Of a DNA stretch of 64,000 bases, positions 49,333 through 58,910 are shown one piece after another. Both the position numbers and the translations under genes were made by a program. The stretch's first letter is position 1, and each line of letters begins with the position of its first letter. The notes below the pieces were generated by a model. It searched no databases, was not told where the DNA came from, and was given only the letters and a program-made list of their open reading frames with translations. Source of the stretch: Duganella sp. OV510. Lineage in GTDB: Bacteria > Pseudomonadota > Gammaproteobacteria > Burkholderiales > Burkholderiaceae_D. Location: contig NZ_FNEQ01000008.1 in assembly GCF_900100205.1 (NCBI RefSeq), forward strand, positions 269,496 to 333,495, in the 5' to 3' direction.

Positions 49333-50244
49333 ATGGACCGCTTGCGTGCGCTGGAAGTGTTCGTGGAAGTCGTCAAGCGTGATGGTTTTGCCCGCGCCGC
49401 CGAGGCGCTGGACACGTCGCCAGCCAATGTCACCCGCTATATCAGCGACCTGGAATCCCATCTGCAAACCCGGCTGCTGAACCGCAGTTCGCGCAAGATG
49501 TCGCTGACGTCCAGCGGCGAGGCGCTGTTCGAGCGCGCCAAATCCATTCTCGATGACGTCGCCGAAGCGGAAGCCATCGTTTCCTCTGCCGCCTTGCAGC
49601 CGCACGGCGTGCTACGCGTCAACGCCCCGCTCAGTTTTGGCGTGCTGCACCTGGCGCCGCTGTGGGCCAGATTCATGCAGCTGTACCCGGAAGTGCAGCT
49701 GGATGTGTCGCTGAACGACCGTGTGGTCGATATCGTCGAGGAAGGCTACGACATGGCGGTGCGCATCTCGCGCGCCGGTTCGGCGTCCAATGTGGCGCGC
49801 AAGCTGGCCACCTCGCACAATGTGCTGTGCGCCTCGCCGGAGTATATTCAGCAGCGCGGCATGCCGCGCACGCCTGCCGAACTGTTGCAGCACGATGGCA
49901 TCGGTTACAGCTATGCCGTCAACGCCGATGAATGGCAGATGCTTGACGCCGGCGGCCAGCAGCATACCGTCAAGATGCCTTGCGTGATGCATACCAATAA
50001 CGGCGACACGGCGCGCGCCGCTGCGCTTGGAGGGCTGGGCATCATCTGGCAGCCCACCTTCCTGATCGGTGCCGACCTGCGCGCCGGCCGTCTGCAACGC
50101 GTGCTGCCGGATTACCAGCTGCCCGACATGGACGTGCTGGCCGTCTACCCAAGCCGCCGCCACCTGAGTGCCAAGGTGCGGGTGATGATCGATTTTCTGG
50201 TGCGCGAGCTGGCGGGCACGCCACCATGGGACCGCACCGGCTGA
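49333..50244 (+). CDS. LysR family transcriptional regulator
   Basis: This 303-residue protein has the LysR helix-turn-helix (LEVFVEVVKRDGFARAAEAL, DTSPANVTRYISDLESHLQT) and a substrate-binding half (GVLRVNAPLSFGVLHLAPLW, ALGGLGIIWQPTFLIGADL). It belongs to the group that typically controls a divergent reductase or efflux gene, but here no divergent gene is present (the terminator is directly upstream), so the target is unknown. The downstream epimerase is convergent. Confidence 0.92.
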   Translation: MDRLRALEVFVEVVKRDGFARAAEALDTSPANVTRYISDLESHLQTRLLNRSSRKMSLTSSGEALFERAKSILDDVAEAEAIVSSAALQPHGVLRVNAPLSFGVLHLAPLWARFMQLYPEVQLDVSLNDRVVDIVEEGYDMAVRISRAGSASNVARKLATSHNVLCASPEYIQQRGMPRTPAELLQHDGIGYSYAVNADEWQMLDAGGQQHTVKMPCVMHTNNGDTARAAALGGLGIIWQPTFLIGADLRAGRLQRVLPDYQLPDMDVLAVYPSRRHLSAKVRVMIDFLVRELAGTPPWDRTG

Positions 50245-50247
50245 GCG

Positions 50248-51309
50248 CTAGACGGACAGGTGCTCCTCGTACCAGCGCAGGGCCTGCCTGAGCCCTCGCC
50301 GCAAGTCGTGCGTGGGCAGGTAGCCAAGCAGCTGCGTCGCCTTGGTGATGTCGGCCTGCGAATGGCGCACATCGCCCGGCCGGAACGGTGCGTATTGCGG
50401 CTGGTAATCGCGCAAATGCGGATGCCGTTCAACCAGCAGCTCGTGTAACAGCAGATAGAGCTCATTCAGGCTGGTGCGTGCGCTGAGCGCCACGTTGTAG
50501 ACCTGGTTGACTGCGGCAGGCTTGGCGGCCAGCGCGGCCAGCAAGTTGGCCTGGATGGCATTCGCAACATAACAAAAATCCCTGCTGCTTTCGCCATCGC
50601 CATTGATGACCAGCTGGCGCTTGCCTACCATCGCGGCTATCCATTGCGGAATCACGGCGGCGTAGGCGCCGTTGGCGTCCTGGCGCGGGCCGAACACGTT
50701 GAAATAGCGCAGGCCGATGGTCTCCAGCCCGTAGCAGCGTGCATACACGCCGGCATAGAGTTCGTTGACGTGCTTGGTCAATGCATAGGGCGACAAGGCA
50801 TAGCCAATGTGCTGTTCCTGCTTCGGCAAGCCTGGATGGTCGCCATACGTCGCGCTGGAGGCGGCGTAGACCACGCGCCGCACGCCGGCGTGACGGGCGG
50901 CATCCAGCATGTTCAGCTGGCCGGCGATATTGATATCGTTGCAGAGCAAAGGATCGTCCAGCGAGCGGCCAACAGAGCCGAGTGCTGCCTGATGCAGCAC
51001 GTAGTCGGCGCGGTCGCAGGCCTGATGGCAAATGGCCATGTCGCGCACATCACCCTCGATCAGCTCGAAACAGCGCCAGGCACCGGGGCCGACCAGCTCG
51101 CGCACCTGGTCCAGATTGTGCTGGTAGCCGGTCAGGAAATTGTCGACGCCGACTACCCGCTGCCCCTGCTCCAGCAGCGATTGCAGCAGGTTGGAGCCGA
51201 TGAATCCCGCCACGCCAGTGACCACCCAGCGATATTGCCGCCCTTCCAGGTGCTCACGCAACAGCTGGTAGGCGCTGGTGGCGGGTGTGCCGTTTTCGTA
51301 GTCGTTCAT
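50248..51309 (-). CDS. NAD-dependent UDP-N-acetylglucosamine 4-epimerase-like (WbpP/TviC type)
   Basis: This 353-residue SDR protein has the glycine motif VTGVAGFIGSNLLQSLLEQG, the catalytic YALSPYALTKHVNELYA (YxxxK) and NGDGESSRDFCYVANAIQAN. It resembles WbpP/TviC 4-epimerases that act with UDP-sugar dehydrogenases to make amino-sugar uronic acids. The ATG at 51309 overlaps the stop of the upstream dehydrogenase-derived chimera (TGATG). The pair looks like the surviving end of an exopolysaccharide operon. Confidence 0.9.
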   Translation of the reverse strand: MNDYENGTPATSAYQLLREHLEGRQYRWVVTGVAGFIGSNLLQSLLEQGQRVVGVDNFLTGYQHNLDQVRELVGPGAWRCFELIEGDVRDMAICHQACDRADYVLHQAALGSVGRSLDDPLLCNDINIAGQLNMLDAARHAGVRRVVYAASSATYGDHPGLPKQEQHIGYALSPYALTKHVNELYAGVYARCYGLETIGLRYFNVFGPRQDANGAYAAVIPQWIAAMVGKRQLVINGDGESSRDFCYVANAIQANLLAALAAKPAAVNQVYNVALSARTSLNELYLLLHELLVERHPHLRDYQPQYAPFRPGDVRHSQADITKATQLLGYLPTHDLRRGLRQALRWYEEHLSV

Positions 51310-51959
51310 CACAGCCTCCATACATTCAGGCCGCTGGCGCGTAGCATGGCGGGATCGAATTGGGCTTTCAGGTCGATGAAGCAGCCGCTGGGCGCGACTT
51401 TTTCCAGCATTTGCGGCAGCGGCCGTTCCGCCAGTTCACGATGGGCCACTGCGGTAATCAATGCCTCGGCTGCTGGCAACTCGTCCCAGGCTTGCAGGCG
51501 CACGCCGTATTCGTGCAGCGCTTCACCTGCATCGGCCACCGGGTCGTGGACGTGGACTTGCAGGCCGTAGGATTCCAGTTCGCGTATCAGGTCGGCCACC
51601 TTGGAGTTGCGCAGGTCCGGACAGTTTTCTTTAAAAGTCAGGCCCAGTACGTTGACGTGACAGCCCTTCAGTTTAAAGCCGGCGCGTACCATCTCCTTGA
51701 CCGTCTTTTCCGCAACGAACTTGGCCATGTTGTCGTTGATGCGGCGGCCGGCCAGAATTACATCTGGATGGTACATGCCCAAGGTGCCCATGCTGAACAC
51801 CATGACCAAAGCAAACACCAGCGCCGGCCAATATGGCGGCCCGGCGGCGGATAGCCATAAAGGCGCGCTTGCAACCGCCGCCACCAGCAGGATGGACAGC
51901 TCCAGCAACAGCAGCATGAAGGCGATCCGCGACACATAATGATGGAAGATCCTGATCAC
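51309..51959 (-). pseudogene. Chimera of sugar transferase N-terminus and UDP-sugar dehydrogenase C-terminus
   Basis: The first 70 or so residues (VIRIFHHYVSRIAFMLLLLE, ALVMVFSMGTLGMYH) are the membrane N-terminus of an EpsB-like sugar transferase. From PDVILAGRRINDNMAKFV the protein continues, in frame, as the C-terminal half of a WbpO/TviB-type nucleotide-sugar dehydrogenase (LGLTFKENCPDLRNSKVADL, HVHDPVADAGEAL, GCFIDLKAQFDP). Neither catalytic core is complete: the sugar transferase domain and the dehydrogenase Rossmann domain with its catalytic Cys are gone. The GTG start at 51959 follows GGGGAGC by six bases. It keeps the downstream epimerase coupled. Confidence 0.85.
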
Positions 51960-52060
51960 GATAAGCTCCCCAGACGGAGCTTTCATGATGCGCAAGCGGA
52001 GCGCGGGCGTTTTGAGGTGCCACAACCGTAGCGCAATCCACCTTGCCAGAAGGGCTTTTT

Positions 52061-52093
52061 ATGACGAGACTATGACAAATAGTCTATAGTCAT
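52061..52093. promoter_or_regulatory. Long inverted repeat upstream of nadB
   Basis: AGACTAT (52067-52073) and ATAGTCT (52079-52085) surround GACAA, and the outer ATGAC/GTCAT also pair. It lies 31 bases before the nadB ATG, in the gap between divergent genes, and fits an operator for a dimeric repressor of nadB or a hairpin of the nadB leader. Confidence 0.5.
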
Positions 52094-52123
52094 GGTTCAC
52101 TTCCTTCACGTAACGACGTAATC

Positions 52124-53737
52124 ATGAAATTTGATGTTGCAATTGTCGGCAGCGGATTGGCCGGCCTGTCGGTCGCACTGCATCTGGCCGAAACGCGGAC
52201 CGTAGCGATTGTTTCCAAACGTGCGCTGAGGGACGGCGCCAGCAACTGGGCCCAGGGCGGCATTGCCGCTGTACTGGACTCCGGCGACAGTCACACCCAG
52301 CACATAGATGACACCCTGATCGCCGGAGGCGGCCTGTGTGACGAAGGCGCCACCCGCTATATCGTCGAACATGGCCGCGAAGCGATCGAGTGGCTGATCG
52401 AGCAAGGCGTGCCATTCACCCGCGACGAGTCGGCGGAACTGGGCTTCCACCTGACACGTGAAGGTGGCCATAGCCAGCGCCGCATCATCCACGCCGCCGA
52501 CGCCACCGGCAACGCGGTACAAACCACGCTGGAAGAAAAAGTCCGCGCCCATCCGAATATCACGCTGTTCGAGCATCATTGCGCCATCGACCTGATTACC
52601 TCCGATAAAGTCGACGGCGACAAGAAGACGCATGCACAGCCCAAGTGCTACGGCCTGTACGTCCAGGACGAGAAAACCGGTCAGGTTCACACCTTTGCAG
52701 CGGAACACACGGTGATGTGTACCGGTGGAGCCGGTAAAGTGTACCTGTACACCACCAATCCAGACACTGCCAGCGGCGACGGAATTGCCATGGCATGGCG
52801 TGCCGGCTGCCGTGTGTCGAACATGGAATTCATCCAGTTCCACCCGACCTGTTTGTACCACCCGTACGCCAAGTCCTTCCTGATCACCGAAGCAATCCGC
52901 GGTGAAGGCGGCTTGCTAAAGCTGCCGCCGGAAGCCGGCGCCGCCGCCGGCCAGCGCTTCATGCTGGCGCACGATGACCGCGCCGAACTGGCACCACGCG
53001 ACGTGGTCGCCCGCGCCATCGACTTCGAAATCAAGAAACGCGGCCTGGATTACGTCCACCTGGACATCAGCCACAAGCCGGCTGATTTCCTCATCGAGCA
53101 TTTCCCGACCATCTACGCGCGTTGCATGGAACTGGGCATCGACATCACCAAGGAACCGATACCGGTGGTGCCGGCCGCCCACTATACCTGCGGCGGCGTG
53201 GTCACCGACATGCACGGCCGCACCGACCTGCCAGGCCTGTACGCGGTCGGCGAGACCGCGTGCACCGGCCTGCACGGCGCCAACCGCCTGGCCAGCAATT
53301 CGCTGCTGGAATGCGTGGTGATCGGCCGCGCCTGCGCCATGGACATCACATCCAAGGAAAAAGGCGGCGTGCCTTATCTGCCGGATTGGGATGAGAGCCG
53401 GGTCACCGACGCCGACGAGGAAGTGGTCATCTCGCACAACTGGGATGAACTGCGCCGCTCGATGTGGAACTACGTCGGCATCGTGCGCACCACCAAGCGG
53501 CTGGAGCGCGCCCAGCACCGCATCACGCTGCTGAAGGAAGAGATCGACGAGTACTACCAGAACTTCCGCGTCTCGCACGATTTGCTGGAGCTGCGCAACC
53601 TGGTCGACGTCGCCAGCCTGATCGTCAACAGCGCCTTGCTGCGCCGGGAAAGTCGTGGCCTGCACTTCAGCCGCGACTATCCGGAAACACTGGCCAAGGC
53701 CCTGCCGACCATCCTGACGCCGCCGGCGCGCAAATAA
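52124..53737 (+). CDS. nadB: L-aspartate oxidase
   Basis: This 537-residue flavoenzyme oxidises L-aspartate to iminoaspartate, the first step of de novo NAD synthesis. Features are the FAD motif DVAIVGSGLAGLSVALHLAE, ALRDGASNWAQGGIAAVL, GGHSQRRIIHAADATG, EFIQFHPTCLYHP and CTGLHGANRLASNSLLE. The C-terminal helical domain (LERAQHRITLLKEEIDEYYQ) is present and the length is normal. nadC and nadA lie 1.4 kb downstream on the other strand. Confidence 0.97.
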   Translation: MKFDVAIVGSGLAGLSVALHLAETRTVAIVSKRALRDGASNWAQGGIAAVLDSGDSHTQHIDDTLIAGGGLCDEGATRYIVEHGREAIEWLIEQGVPFTRDESAELGFHLTREGGHSQRRIIHAADATGNAVQTTLEEKVRAHPNITLFEHHCAIDLITSDKVDGDKKTHAQPKCYGLYVQDEKTGQVHTFAAEHTVMCTGGAGKVYLYTTNPDTASGDGIAMAWRAGCRVSNMEFIQFHPTCLYHPYAKSFLITEAIRGEGGLLKLPPEAGAAAGQRFMLAHDDRAELAPRDVVARAIDFEIKKRGLDYVHLDISHKPADFLIEHFPTIYARCMELGIDITKEPIPVVPAAHYTCGGVVTDMHGRTDLPGLYAVGETACTGLHGANRLASNSLLECVVIGRACAMDITSKEKGGVPYLPDWDESRVTDADEEVVISHNWDELRRSMWNYVGIVRTTKRLERAQHRITLLKEEIDEYYQNFRVSHDLLELRNLVDVASLIVNSALLRRESRGLHFSRDYPETLAKALPTILTPPARK

Positions 53738-53746
53738 CGCACTGAC

Positions 53747-54286
53747 ATGCTCCTCGTCCGCCACGCCACCCACGCCGACATTCCCGCCATGGAGGCGTTG
53801 ATCGCGCGTTCCGGCATCGAATTAAGCGCCGGTTTCTACTCGCCCGAACAGGCGCAAGCCGTAACGCGTTACGTATTTGGCGTCGATACGCAGCTGGTCA
53901 CCGACCAGACCTACTTCGTCATCGAGAAGGATGGCCAGTTGGCGGCATGCGGCGGGTGGAGCAAGCGCAGCACGCTGTTTGGCGCCGACCGCACCAAGCA
54001 AGGCGCCGATCCGCTGCTCGATCCGGCAACGGAACCGGCCCGCATCCGCGCCTTCTTTGTCGATCCATCGGCGGCCAGACAAGGCCTGGGCCGCATGCTG
54101 CTGCAGCACTGCACCGAAGCGGCGGCAGCTGGCGGTTTTCACACGCTGGAACTGGCGGCGACCATGCCCGGCGTTCCGCTCTACTCCGCCTGCGGCTTCG
54201 ACATCGTTGAACCGATCGAGATCACACTGCAAGGCGATGTGAAAGTGCCGCTGGCGAAAATGCGCAAGTCCATCAAGGCGTCGTAG
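53747..54286 (+). CDS. GNAT family N-acetyltransferase
   Basis: This 179-residue protein has the acetyl-CoA-binding signature FVDPSAARQGLGRMLLQHCT and the final GNAT strand LYSACGFDIVEPIEI. It starts nine bases after nadB and is probably co-transcribed. The substrate is unknown. A perfect GTAACGCGTTAC palindrome, like those at 23.1-23.45 kb, lies in its coding region at 53861-53872. The 3' end overlaps the convergent solute-binding gene by 14 bases. Confidence 0.9.
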   Translation: MLLVRHATHADIPAMEALIARSGIELSAGFYSPEQAQAVTRYVFGVDTQLVTDQTYFVIEKDGQLAACGGWSKRSTLFGADRTKQGADPLLDPATEPARIRAFFVDPSAARQGLGRMLLQHCTEAAAAGGFHTLELAATMPGVPLYSACGFDIVEPIEITLQGDVKVPLAKMRKSIKAS

Positions 54287-55073
54287 CGCCGTGATGGCGC
54301 GCCAGCTTTTGCAGCGCGCCGTTCTTCTTCATCTCCAGCAGCAATTGGTCCAGCTGGATTGGCAAGTCGCGATAGCGCGGCGCCAGCGGAAACGCAAAGT
54401 AAGCATCCAGCACATCGATCAGCGGCGCCAGCGCCATCACCGTGTCCTGCAAGCCCAGCGCCTTGATCACCGGATCGGTGTCGCGCCGGTTCGATGCGAA
54501 CAGCTCCACGTGGCCGCGCTCCAGCATCAACAGTCCGCTTTCCACGGTATTGGTCACGCTAAGGCGCAGTTGCGGCACCGCTTGCGTGAATGCCTGTCCG
54601 TAGCTCCAGCCATTGATGACCGCAATGCGGCGGCCGGCGAGCAAGGCGTAGTCGCTCCCCCACACCGGCATGGCGTCGGCGCGGACATAGAAGGCCAGTT
54701 CATCCTGGAAGAAGGCTTGATCGCTGAAGCGCAGGACGCGCTGGCGTTCAGTTGTTTTATATGGCGCGACCAGCAGGTCGGCCTTGCCGCCGCCGACCAC
54801 CTCCATCGCGCGGCGCCACGGGTAAATCTCGAAGCGCGCCTGATAGCCGTGGCGTTGCGCCAACAGCCGCACCAGCTCCACACCCATGCCGGTAAATTCG
54901 CCGTTGGGACGGCGCTCGAAGATACCGGCGTTGCGCGTTCCCGCAGCAACCAGCTCACGCACTGCCGGCAGGCGTGCACATGAAAGCAGCGGCACCGCGC
55001 CCAGCGCCATGCCGCACAAGCCTGTCAAACAAAGTCGACGTGCTTTCCGCAAGCGGGTCTCCCCTGCCGGCAA
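54273..55073 (-). CDS. Periplasmic amino-acid-type solute-binding protein
   Basis: This 266-residue protein has a signal sequence (LTGLCGMALGAVPLLSCA) with a possible lipobox at LLSC. The SBP family 3 fold shows NGEFTGMGVELVRLLAQRHG, PWRRAMEVVGGGKADLLVAP and GRRIAVINGWSYGQAF. No permease or ATPase gene is adjacent, so it may be an orphan binding protein. It lies 30 bases downstream of nadC on the same strand. Confidence 0.87.
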   Translation of the reverse strand: MPAGETRLRKARRLCLTGLCGMALGAVPLLSCARLPAVRELVAAGTRNAGIFERRPNGEFTGMGVELVRLLAQRHGYQARFEIYPWRRAMEVVGGGKADLLVAPYKTTERQRVLRFSDQAFFQDELAFYVRADAMPVWGSDYALLAGRRIAVINGWSYGQAFTQAVPQLRLSVTNTVESGLLMLERGHVELFASNRRDTDPVIKALGLQDTVMALAPLIDVLDAYFAFPLAPRYRDLPIQLDQLLLEMKKNGALQKLARHHGATTP

Positions 55074-55103
55074 TCCGGCATCCTGCGGTTTATTCTACGC
55101 GGA

Positions 55104-55970
55104 TTAACCGACGATGCGCAAAGAATAATCGGTCGCCCGGATATCCTTGGTCAGGCTGCCGATAGAGATGCGGTCGACACCTGTTTCCGCAATCGCGCGC
55201 ACGGTATCGAAGTTGATGCCGCCGGAGGCTTCCAGCAGCGCACGGCCAGCATTCAGGGTGACCGCTTCGCGCATCATGCCGGTGTTGAAGTTGTCCAGCA
55301 GGACCGACAGCGCGCCGGCATCCAGTGCTTCCTTGAGCTCATCCAGCGACTCTACTTCCACCTGGATCGAGACGCCCTTGTTCAGCGCCTTGGCCGCCAG
55401 CACCGCATTGGTGATACCACCTGCCGCAGCGATGTGGTTTTCCTTGATCAGGATGCCGTCGTACAGCGCCAGGCGCTGATTCTGGCCGCCGCCGACACGC
55501 ACCGCGTACTTCTGCGCCAGGCGCAGGCCCGGCAAGGTCTTGCGCGTATCGAGGATGGCCGCGCGGGTGCCGGCGATCACATCGACATACTTGCGGGTGG
55601 CCGTGGCCACGCCCGACAACAGCTGCATGAAATTCAGCGCGCCGCGCTCTGCAGTCAGCAGCGCGCGCGCCGGGCCTTCGATGGTGCAGACCACGCTGTC
55701 GGCCTTCATCAGATCGCCTTCGGCATACTGCCAGTCGACTTCAATCCCGGCCTGCATGCAGTTCATGATGCCCTCGAACCATGGCGCGCCGCACAGCACC
55801 GCATCTTCGCGCACGATCACGCGCGCCTTGGCACGGCCACCTTCCGGCACCAACAGGCCGGTCAGGTCGCCGCTGCCTACATCTTCCAGCAAGGCGGACA
55901 GCAGGTTGGCCTCAAAGGCCGATTTCAACGCGTCGTCGAACGGCGCGAACTTGTTAATCAAAGTGCTCAT
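55104..55970 (-). CDS. nadC: Nicotinate-nucleotide pyrophosphorylase (quinolinate phosphoribosyltransferase)
   Basis: This 288-residue enzyme converts quinolinate and PRPP to nicotinate mononucleotide with loss of CO2. Visible features are LLEDVGSGDLTGLLVPEGGR, LLTAERGALNFMQLLSGVAT, LDTRKTLPGLRLAQKYAV, NHIAAAGGI, VEVESLDELKEALDAGA and GVDRISIGSLTK. The start overlaps the nadA stop by four bases, so the two are coupled. Confidence 0.97.
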   Translation of the reverse strand: MSTLINKFAPFDDALKSAFEANLLSALLEDVGSGDLTGLLVPEGGRAKARVIVREDAVLCGAPWFEGIMNCMQAGIEVDWQYAEGDLMKADSVVCTIEGPARALLTAERGALNFMQLLSGVATATRKYVDVIAGTRAAILDTRKTLPGLRLAQKYAVRVGGGQNQRLALYDGILIKENHIAAAGGITNAVLAAKALNKGVSIQVEVESLDELKEALDAGALSVLLDNFNTGMMREAVTLNAGRALLEASGGINFDTVRAIAETGVDRISIGSLTKDIRATDYSLRIVG

Positions 55971-57121
55971 GCAGGACCGATTCCCGAAAACAGTTTTGCT
56001 TCTTTCGCCAGGTCAGGGCCTGGCTGCACCTTGGCCTTCTTGGCGGCGGCGAAGTCCAGCATGCGCGTGATCGAGGTCACCGCCTTCTTGCCGATTTCTG
56101 CATCGACGAAGATTTCATTGGCGGCGCTGATCGCCGGGCTGTCCATGTTTTCCAGCAGGTCGGCCAGGTTTTGCAGGCCATTCATCGCCATCCATGGGCA
56201 GTGCGCGCAGCTCTTGCAGGTGGCGCTGTTGCCAGCGGTTGGCGCCACGATGAAGCGCTTGGTCGGCGCCGCAGCCTGCATTTTGTGCAGAATGCCGTTA
56301 TCGGTGGCGACGATGAAGGTATCGGCGTCCGACTCCACGGCGGCGTTGATGATTTGCGTGGTCGAGCCGACCACGTCGGCCAGCGCCACCACATTGGCTG
56401 GCGACTCCGGGTGCACCAGCACTTTGGCATCCGGGTACTGCGCTTTCAGCAGGTCCAGCTCAACGCCCTTGAACTCGTCGTGCACCAGGCAAGAGCCCTG
56501 CCACAGCAGCATGTCGGCGCCGGTCTGCTTCTGGATGTAGGAGCCCAGGTGCTTGTCCGGCGCCCACAAGATCTTCTTGCCCTGCTCGTGCAGATGCTTG
56601 ACGATATCCAGGCCGATCGACGACGTCACCATCCAGTCGGCGCGCGCCTTGACGGCGGCGCTGGTGTTGGCATACACCACCACCGTGCGGTCCGGATGCT
56701 GGTCGCAGAACGCGGTGAATTCATTGGCCGGACAGCCCAGATCCAGCGAGCAGGTCGCGTCCAGATCTGGCATCAGGATGCGTTTTTCCGGACTGAGGAT
56801 CTTCGCGGTTTCGCCCATGAAGCGCACGCCGGCGACAATCAGCGTCCTGGCCGGATGATCGCGGCCGAAGCGCGCCATCTCCAACGAATCGGAAACGCAG
56901 CCACCGGTTTCCTCGGCCAGATCCTGCAGATCGGCGTCCACATAATAATGCGACACCAGCACCGCCTGCTTTTCCTTCAGCAGGCGCTTGATGCGTTGCT
57001 TGAGCTCCACGCGCTGTTCGGCGCTCGGAGTCGCTGGCGTGCGCGCCCAGGCATGGGCTACGCAGCTGGCGCCGTCTTGTGGATGCTCATACTCGACGGG
57101 TTTGATCTCGATGGCTTGCAT
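55967..57121 (-). CDS. nadA: Quinolinate synthase
   Basis: This 384-residue [4Fe-4S] enzyme condenses iminoaspartate with dihydroxyacetone phosphate to quinolinate. Key parts are LVSHYYVDADLQDLAEETGG, DATCSLDLGCPANEF and GNSATCKSCAHCPWMAMNGL, with cluster-ligand cysteines, plus LVHPESPANVVALADVVGST. The length is that of the longer proteobacterial type. It is separated by only six bases from the upstream ybiT stop, so read-through from that gene is possible. Confidence 0.97.
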   Translation of the reverse strand: MQAIEIKPVEYEHPQDGASCVAHAWARTPATPSAEQRVELKQRIKRLLKEKQAVLVSHYYVDADLQDLAEETGGCVSDSLEMARFGRDHPARTLIVAGVRFMGETAKILSPEKRILMPDLDATCSLDLGCPANEFTAFCDQHPDRTVVVYANTSAAVKARADWMVTSSIGLDIVKHLHEQGKKILWAPDKHLGSYIQKQTGADMLLWQGSCLVHDEFKGVELDLLKAQYPDAKVLVHPESPANVVALADVVGSTTQIINAAVESDADTFIVATDNGILHKMQAAAPTKRFIVAPTAGNSATCKSCAHCPWMAMNGLQNLADLLENMDSPAISAANEIFVDAEIGKKAVTSITRMLDFAAAKKAKVQPGPDLAKEAKLFSGIGPA

Positions 57122-57127
57122 AATCGT

Positions 57128-58729
57128 TTAATCGATGCCTTGGCTGGTCAGGTAGTCTTCATAGCCGCCACGGAAATCGACGACTTCATTCTCTTTGATC
57201 TCGATGATGCGGTTCGCCAGCGACGACACGAATTCACGGTCGTGCGAAACGAAGACCAGCGTGCCGGCATATTTATCCAGCGCGATGTTCAGCGACTCGA
57301 TCGATTCCATGTCCATGTGGTTGGTCGGTTCGTCCAGCAGCAGCACGTTGTGACGGCCCAGCATCAGCTTACCGTACATCATGCGGCCTTTTTCACCACC
57401 GGACAGCACGGTCACCGACTTCTTCACCTCGTCGCCGCCGAACAGCAGGCGGCCCAGGATCGAGCGCACGGCCTGATCGTCGTCACCTTCCTTGGTCCAC
57501 TTGCCCATCCAGTCGGTCAGCGTGATCTCTTTGGCGAAATCTTCGGTCGGGTCCTGCGGCATGTAACCGACGTTGGCGTTTTCCGCCCACTTGACGGTGC
57601 CGTGATCGGCGTTCAGGCCAGTGATGTCGGCGCCGCCGATGCAGCGCAGCAGCGTGGTCTTACCGGCGCCATTGGCGCCGATGATCGCAATACGCTCACC
57701 TGCTTCCACCATGATGCTGAAGTTGTTGAACAGCGTGCGGTCGTATTTTTTGCTCAGGCCCTCGGTCTCCACCGCCAGGCGGTGCAGCTTCTTCTCGCCC
57801 TCAAAGCGCACGAACGGATAGGCGCGCGACGATGGCTTGATGTCCTCGACCTTGATCTTGTCGATCATCTTGGCGCGCGAAGTCGCCTGGCGGGCCTTGG
57901 ACTTGTTGGCCGAGAAGCGGCGCACGAAGTCCTGCAGCTCGGCGACTTTCTCTTTCGCCTTGGCGTTGTTGGCCAGCTGCTGATTACGTGCCTGGGTCGA
58001 AGCCAGCATGTAGTCGTCGTAATTGCCTGGATAGATCTTCAGCGTGCCGTAGTCCATATCGGCCACGTGGGTGCACACCTGGTTCAGGAAGTGGCGATCG
58101 TGGGAGATGATGATCATGGTGGAGTTGCGCTCGTTGAGCACATCTTCCAGCCAGCGGATGGTGTTGATGTCCAGGTTATTGGTTGGTTCGTCGAGCAGCA
58201 GGATGTCTGGATTCGAGAACAGCGCCTGCGCCAGCAGCACGCGCAGCTTCCAGCCGGGCGACACGGCGCTCATCAGGCCCTGGTGCAGATCGATCGAGAT
58301 GCCCACGCCCAGCAGCAGTTCGCCGGCACGCGATTCAGCGGTGTAGCCGTCGTATTCGGACACCTTGCCTTCCAGGTCGGCGGCGCGCATGTAGTCGTCG
58401 TCGGTGGCTTCCGGATTGGCGTAGATCGCATCGCGCTCCGAGATTGCGGCCCACATCTCGGTGTGGCCCATCATGACAACGTCCAGCACGCGCATCTCTT
58501 CGTAGGCGAACTGATCCTGGCGCAGCTTACCCAGGCGCTCGTTCACATCCAGCATCACGTTGCCGCCCGACGGCTCCAGGTCGCCGCCAAGGATTTTCAT
58601 GAACGTGGACTTGCCGCAGCCATTCGCGCCGATCAGGCCGTAACGGTTGCCATCGCCGAATTTGACGGAGATGTTTTCAAACAGCGGCTTGGCGCCGAAT
58701 TGCATCGTGATGTTTGCTGTAGATAGCAT
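57128..58729 (-). CDS. ybiT: ABC-F family ATPase (YbiT type)
   Basis: This 533-residue soluble protein carries two ABC domains: LIGANGCGKSTFMKILGGDL with DILLLDEPTNNLD, and IIGANGAGKTTLLRCIGGAD with VTVLSGGEKGRMMYGKLMLG and NVLLLDEPTNHMD. A basic linker (FVRRFSANKSKARQATSRAK) lies between them. The first domain has the altered signature VSPGWKLRVLLAQ, characteristic of YbiT. ABC-F proteins act on ribosomes to relieve stalling. It has its own start 200 bases from the next plus-strand features. Confidence 0.95.
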   Translation of the reverse strand: MLSTANITMQFGAKPLFENISVKFGDGNRYGLIGANGCGKSTFMKILGGDLEPSGGNVMLDVNERLGKLRQDQFAYEEMRVLDVVMMGHTEMWAAISERDAIYANPEATDDDYMRAADLEGKVSEYDGYTAESRAGELLLGVGISIDLHQGLMSAVSPGWKLRVLLAQALFSNPDILLLDEPTNNLDINTIRWLEDVLNERNSTMIIISHDRHFLNQVCTHVADMDYGTLKIYPGNYDDYMLASTQARNQQLANNAKAKEKVAELQDFVRRFSANKSKARQATSRAKMIDKIKVEDIKPSSRAYPFVRFEGEKKLHRLAVETEGLSKKYDRTLFNNFSIMVEAGERIAIIGANGAGKTTLLRCIGGADITGLNADHGTVKWAENANVGYMPQDPTEDFAKEITLTDWMGKWTKEGDDDQAVRSILGRLLFGGDEVKKSVTVLSGGEKGRMMYGKLMLGRHNVLLLDEPTNHMDMESIESLNIALDKYAGTLVFVSHDREFVSSLANRIIEIKENEVVDFRGGYEDYLTSQGID

Positions 58730-58910
58730 TATAGACTTGGACTTTTCTGAATTAAATCATGCCGTTAGGCGGAAACGCAGTATTATACAGCACCCACTAT
58801 GAACCACTGTATAGCACCGTAAAAATCAATGACTTACAGCTGTATTTTAAACGACAAGTAGCGGACTTGCTTCCAACGAGCCTGCCGCTGCAAGCTCGCT
58901 TCAATTCTAT

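Noticed and set aside
56171..58726. 851-codon open frame on the plus strand
   Set aside because: It is antisense to nadA and ybiT; composition is that of a mirror frame.
58730..58910. Prophage attachment site next to ybiT
   Set aside because: No tRNA or clear direct repeat can be seen and the other end of the phage is outside the window.
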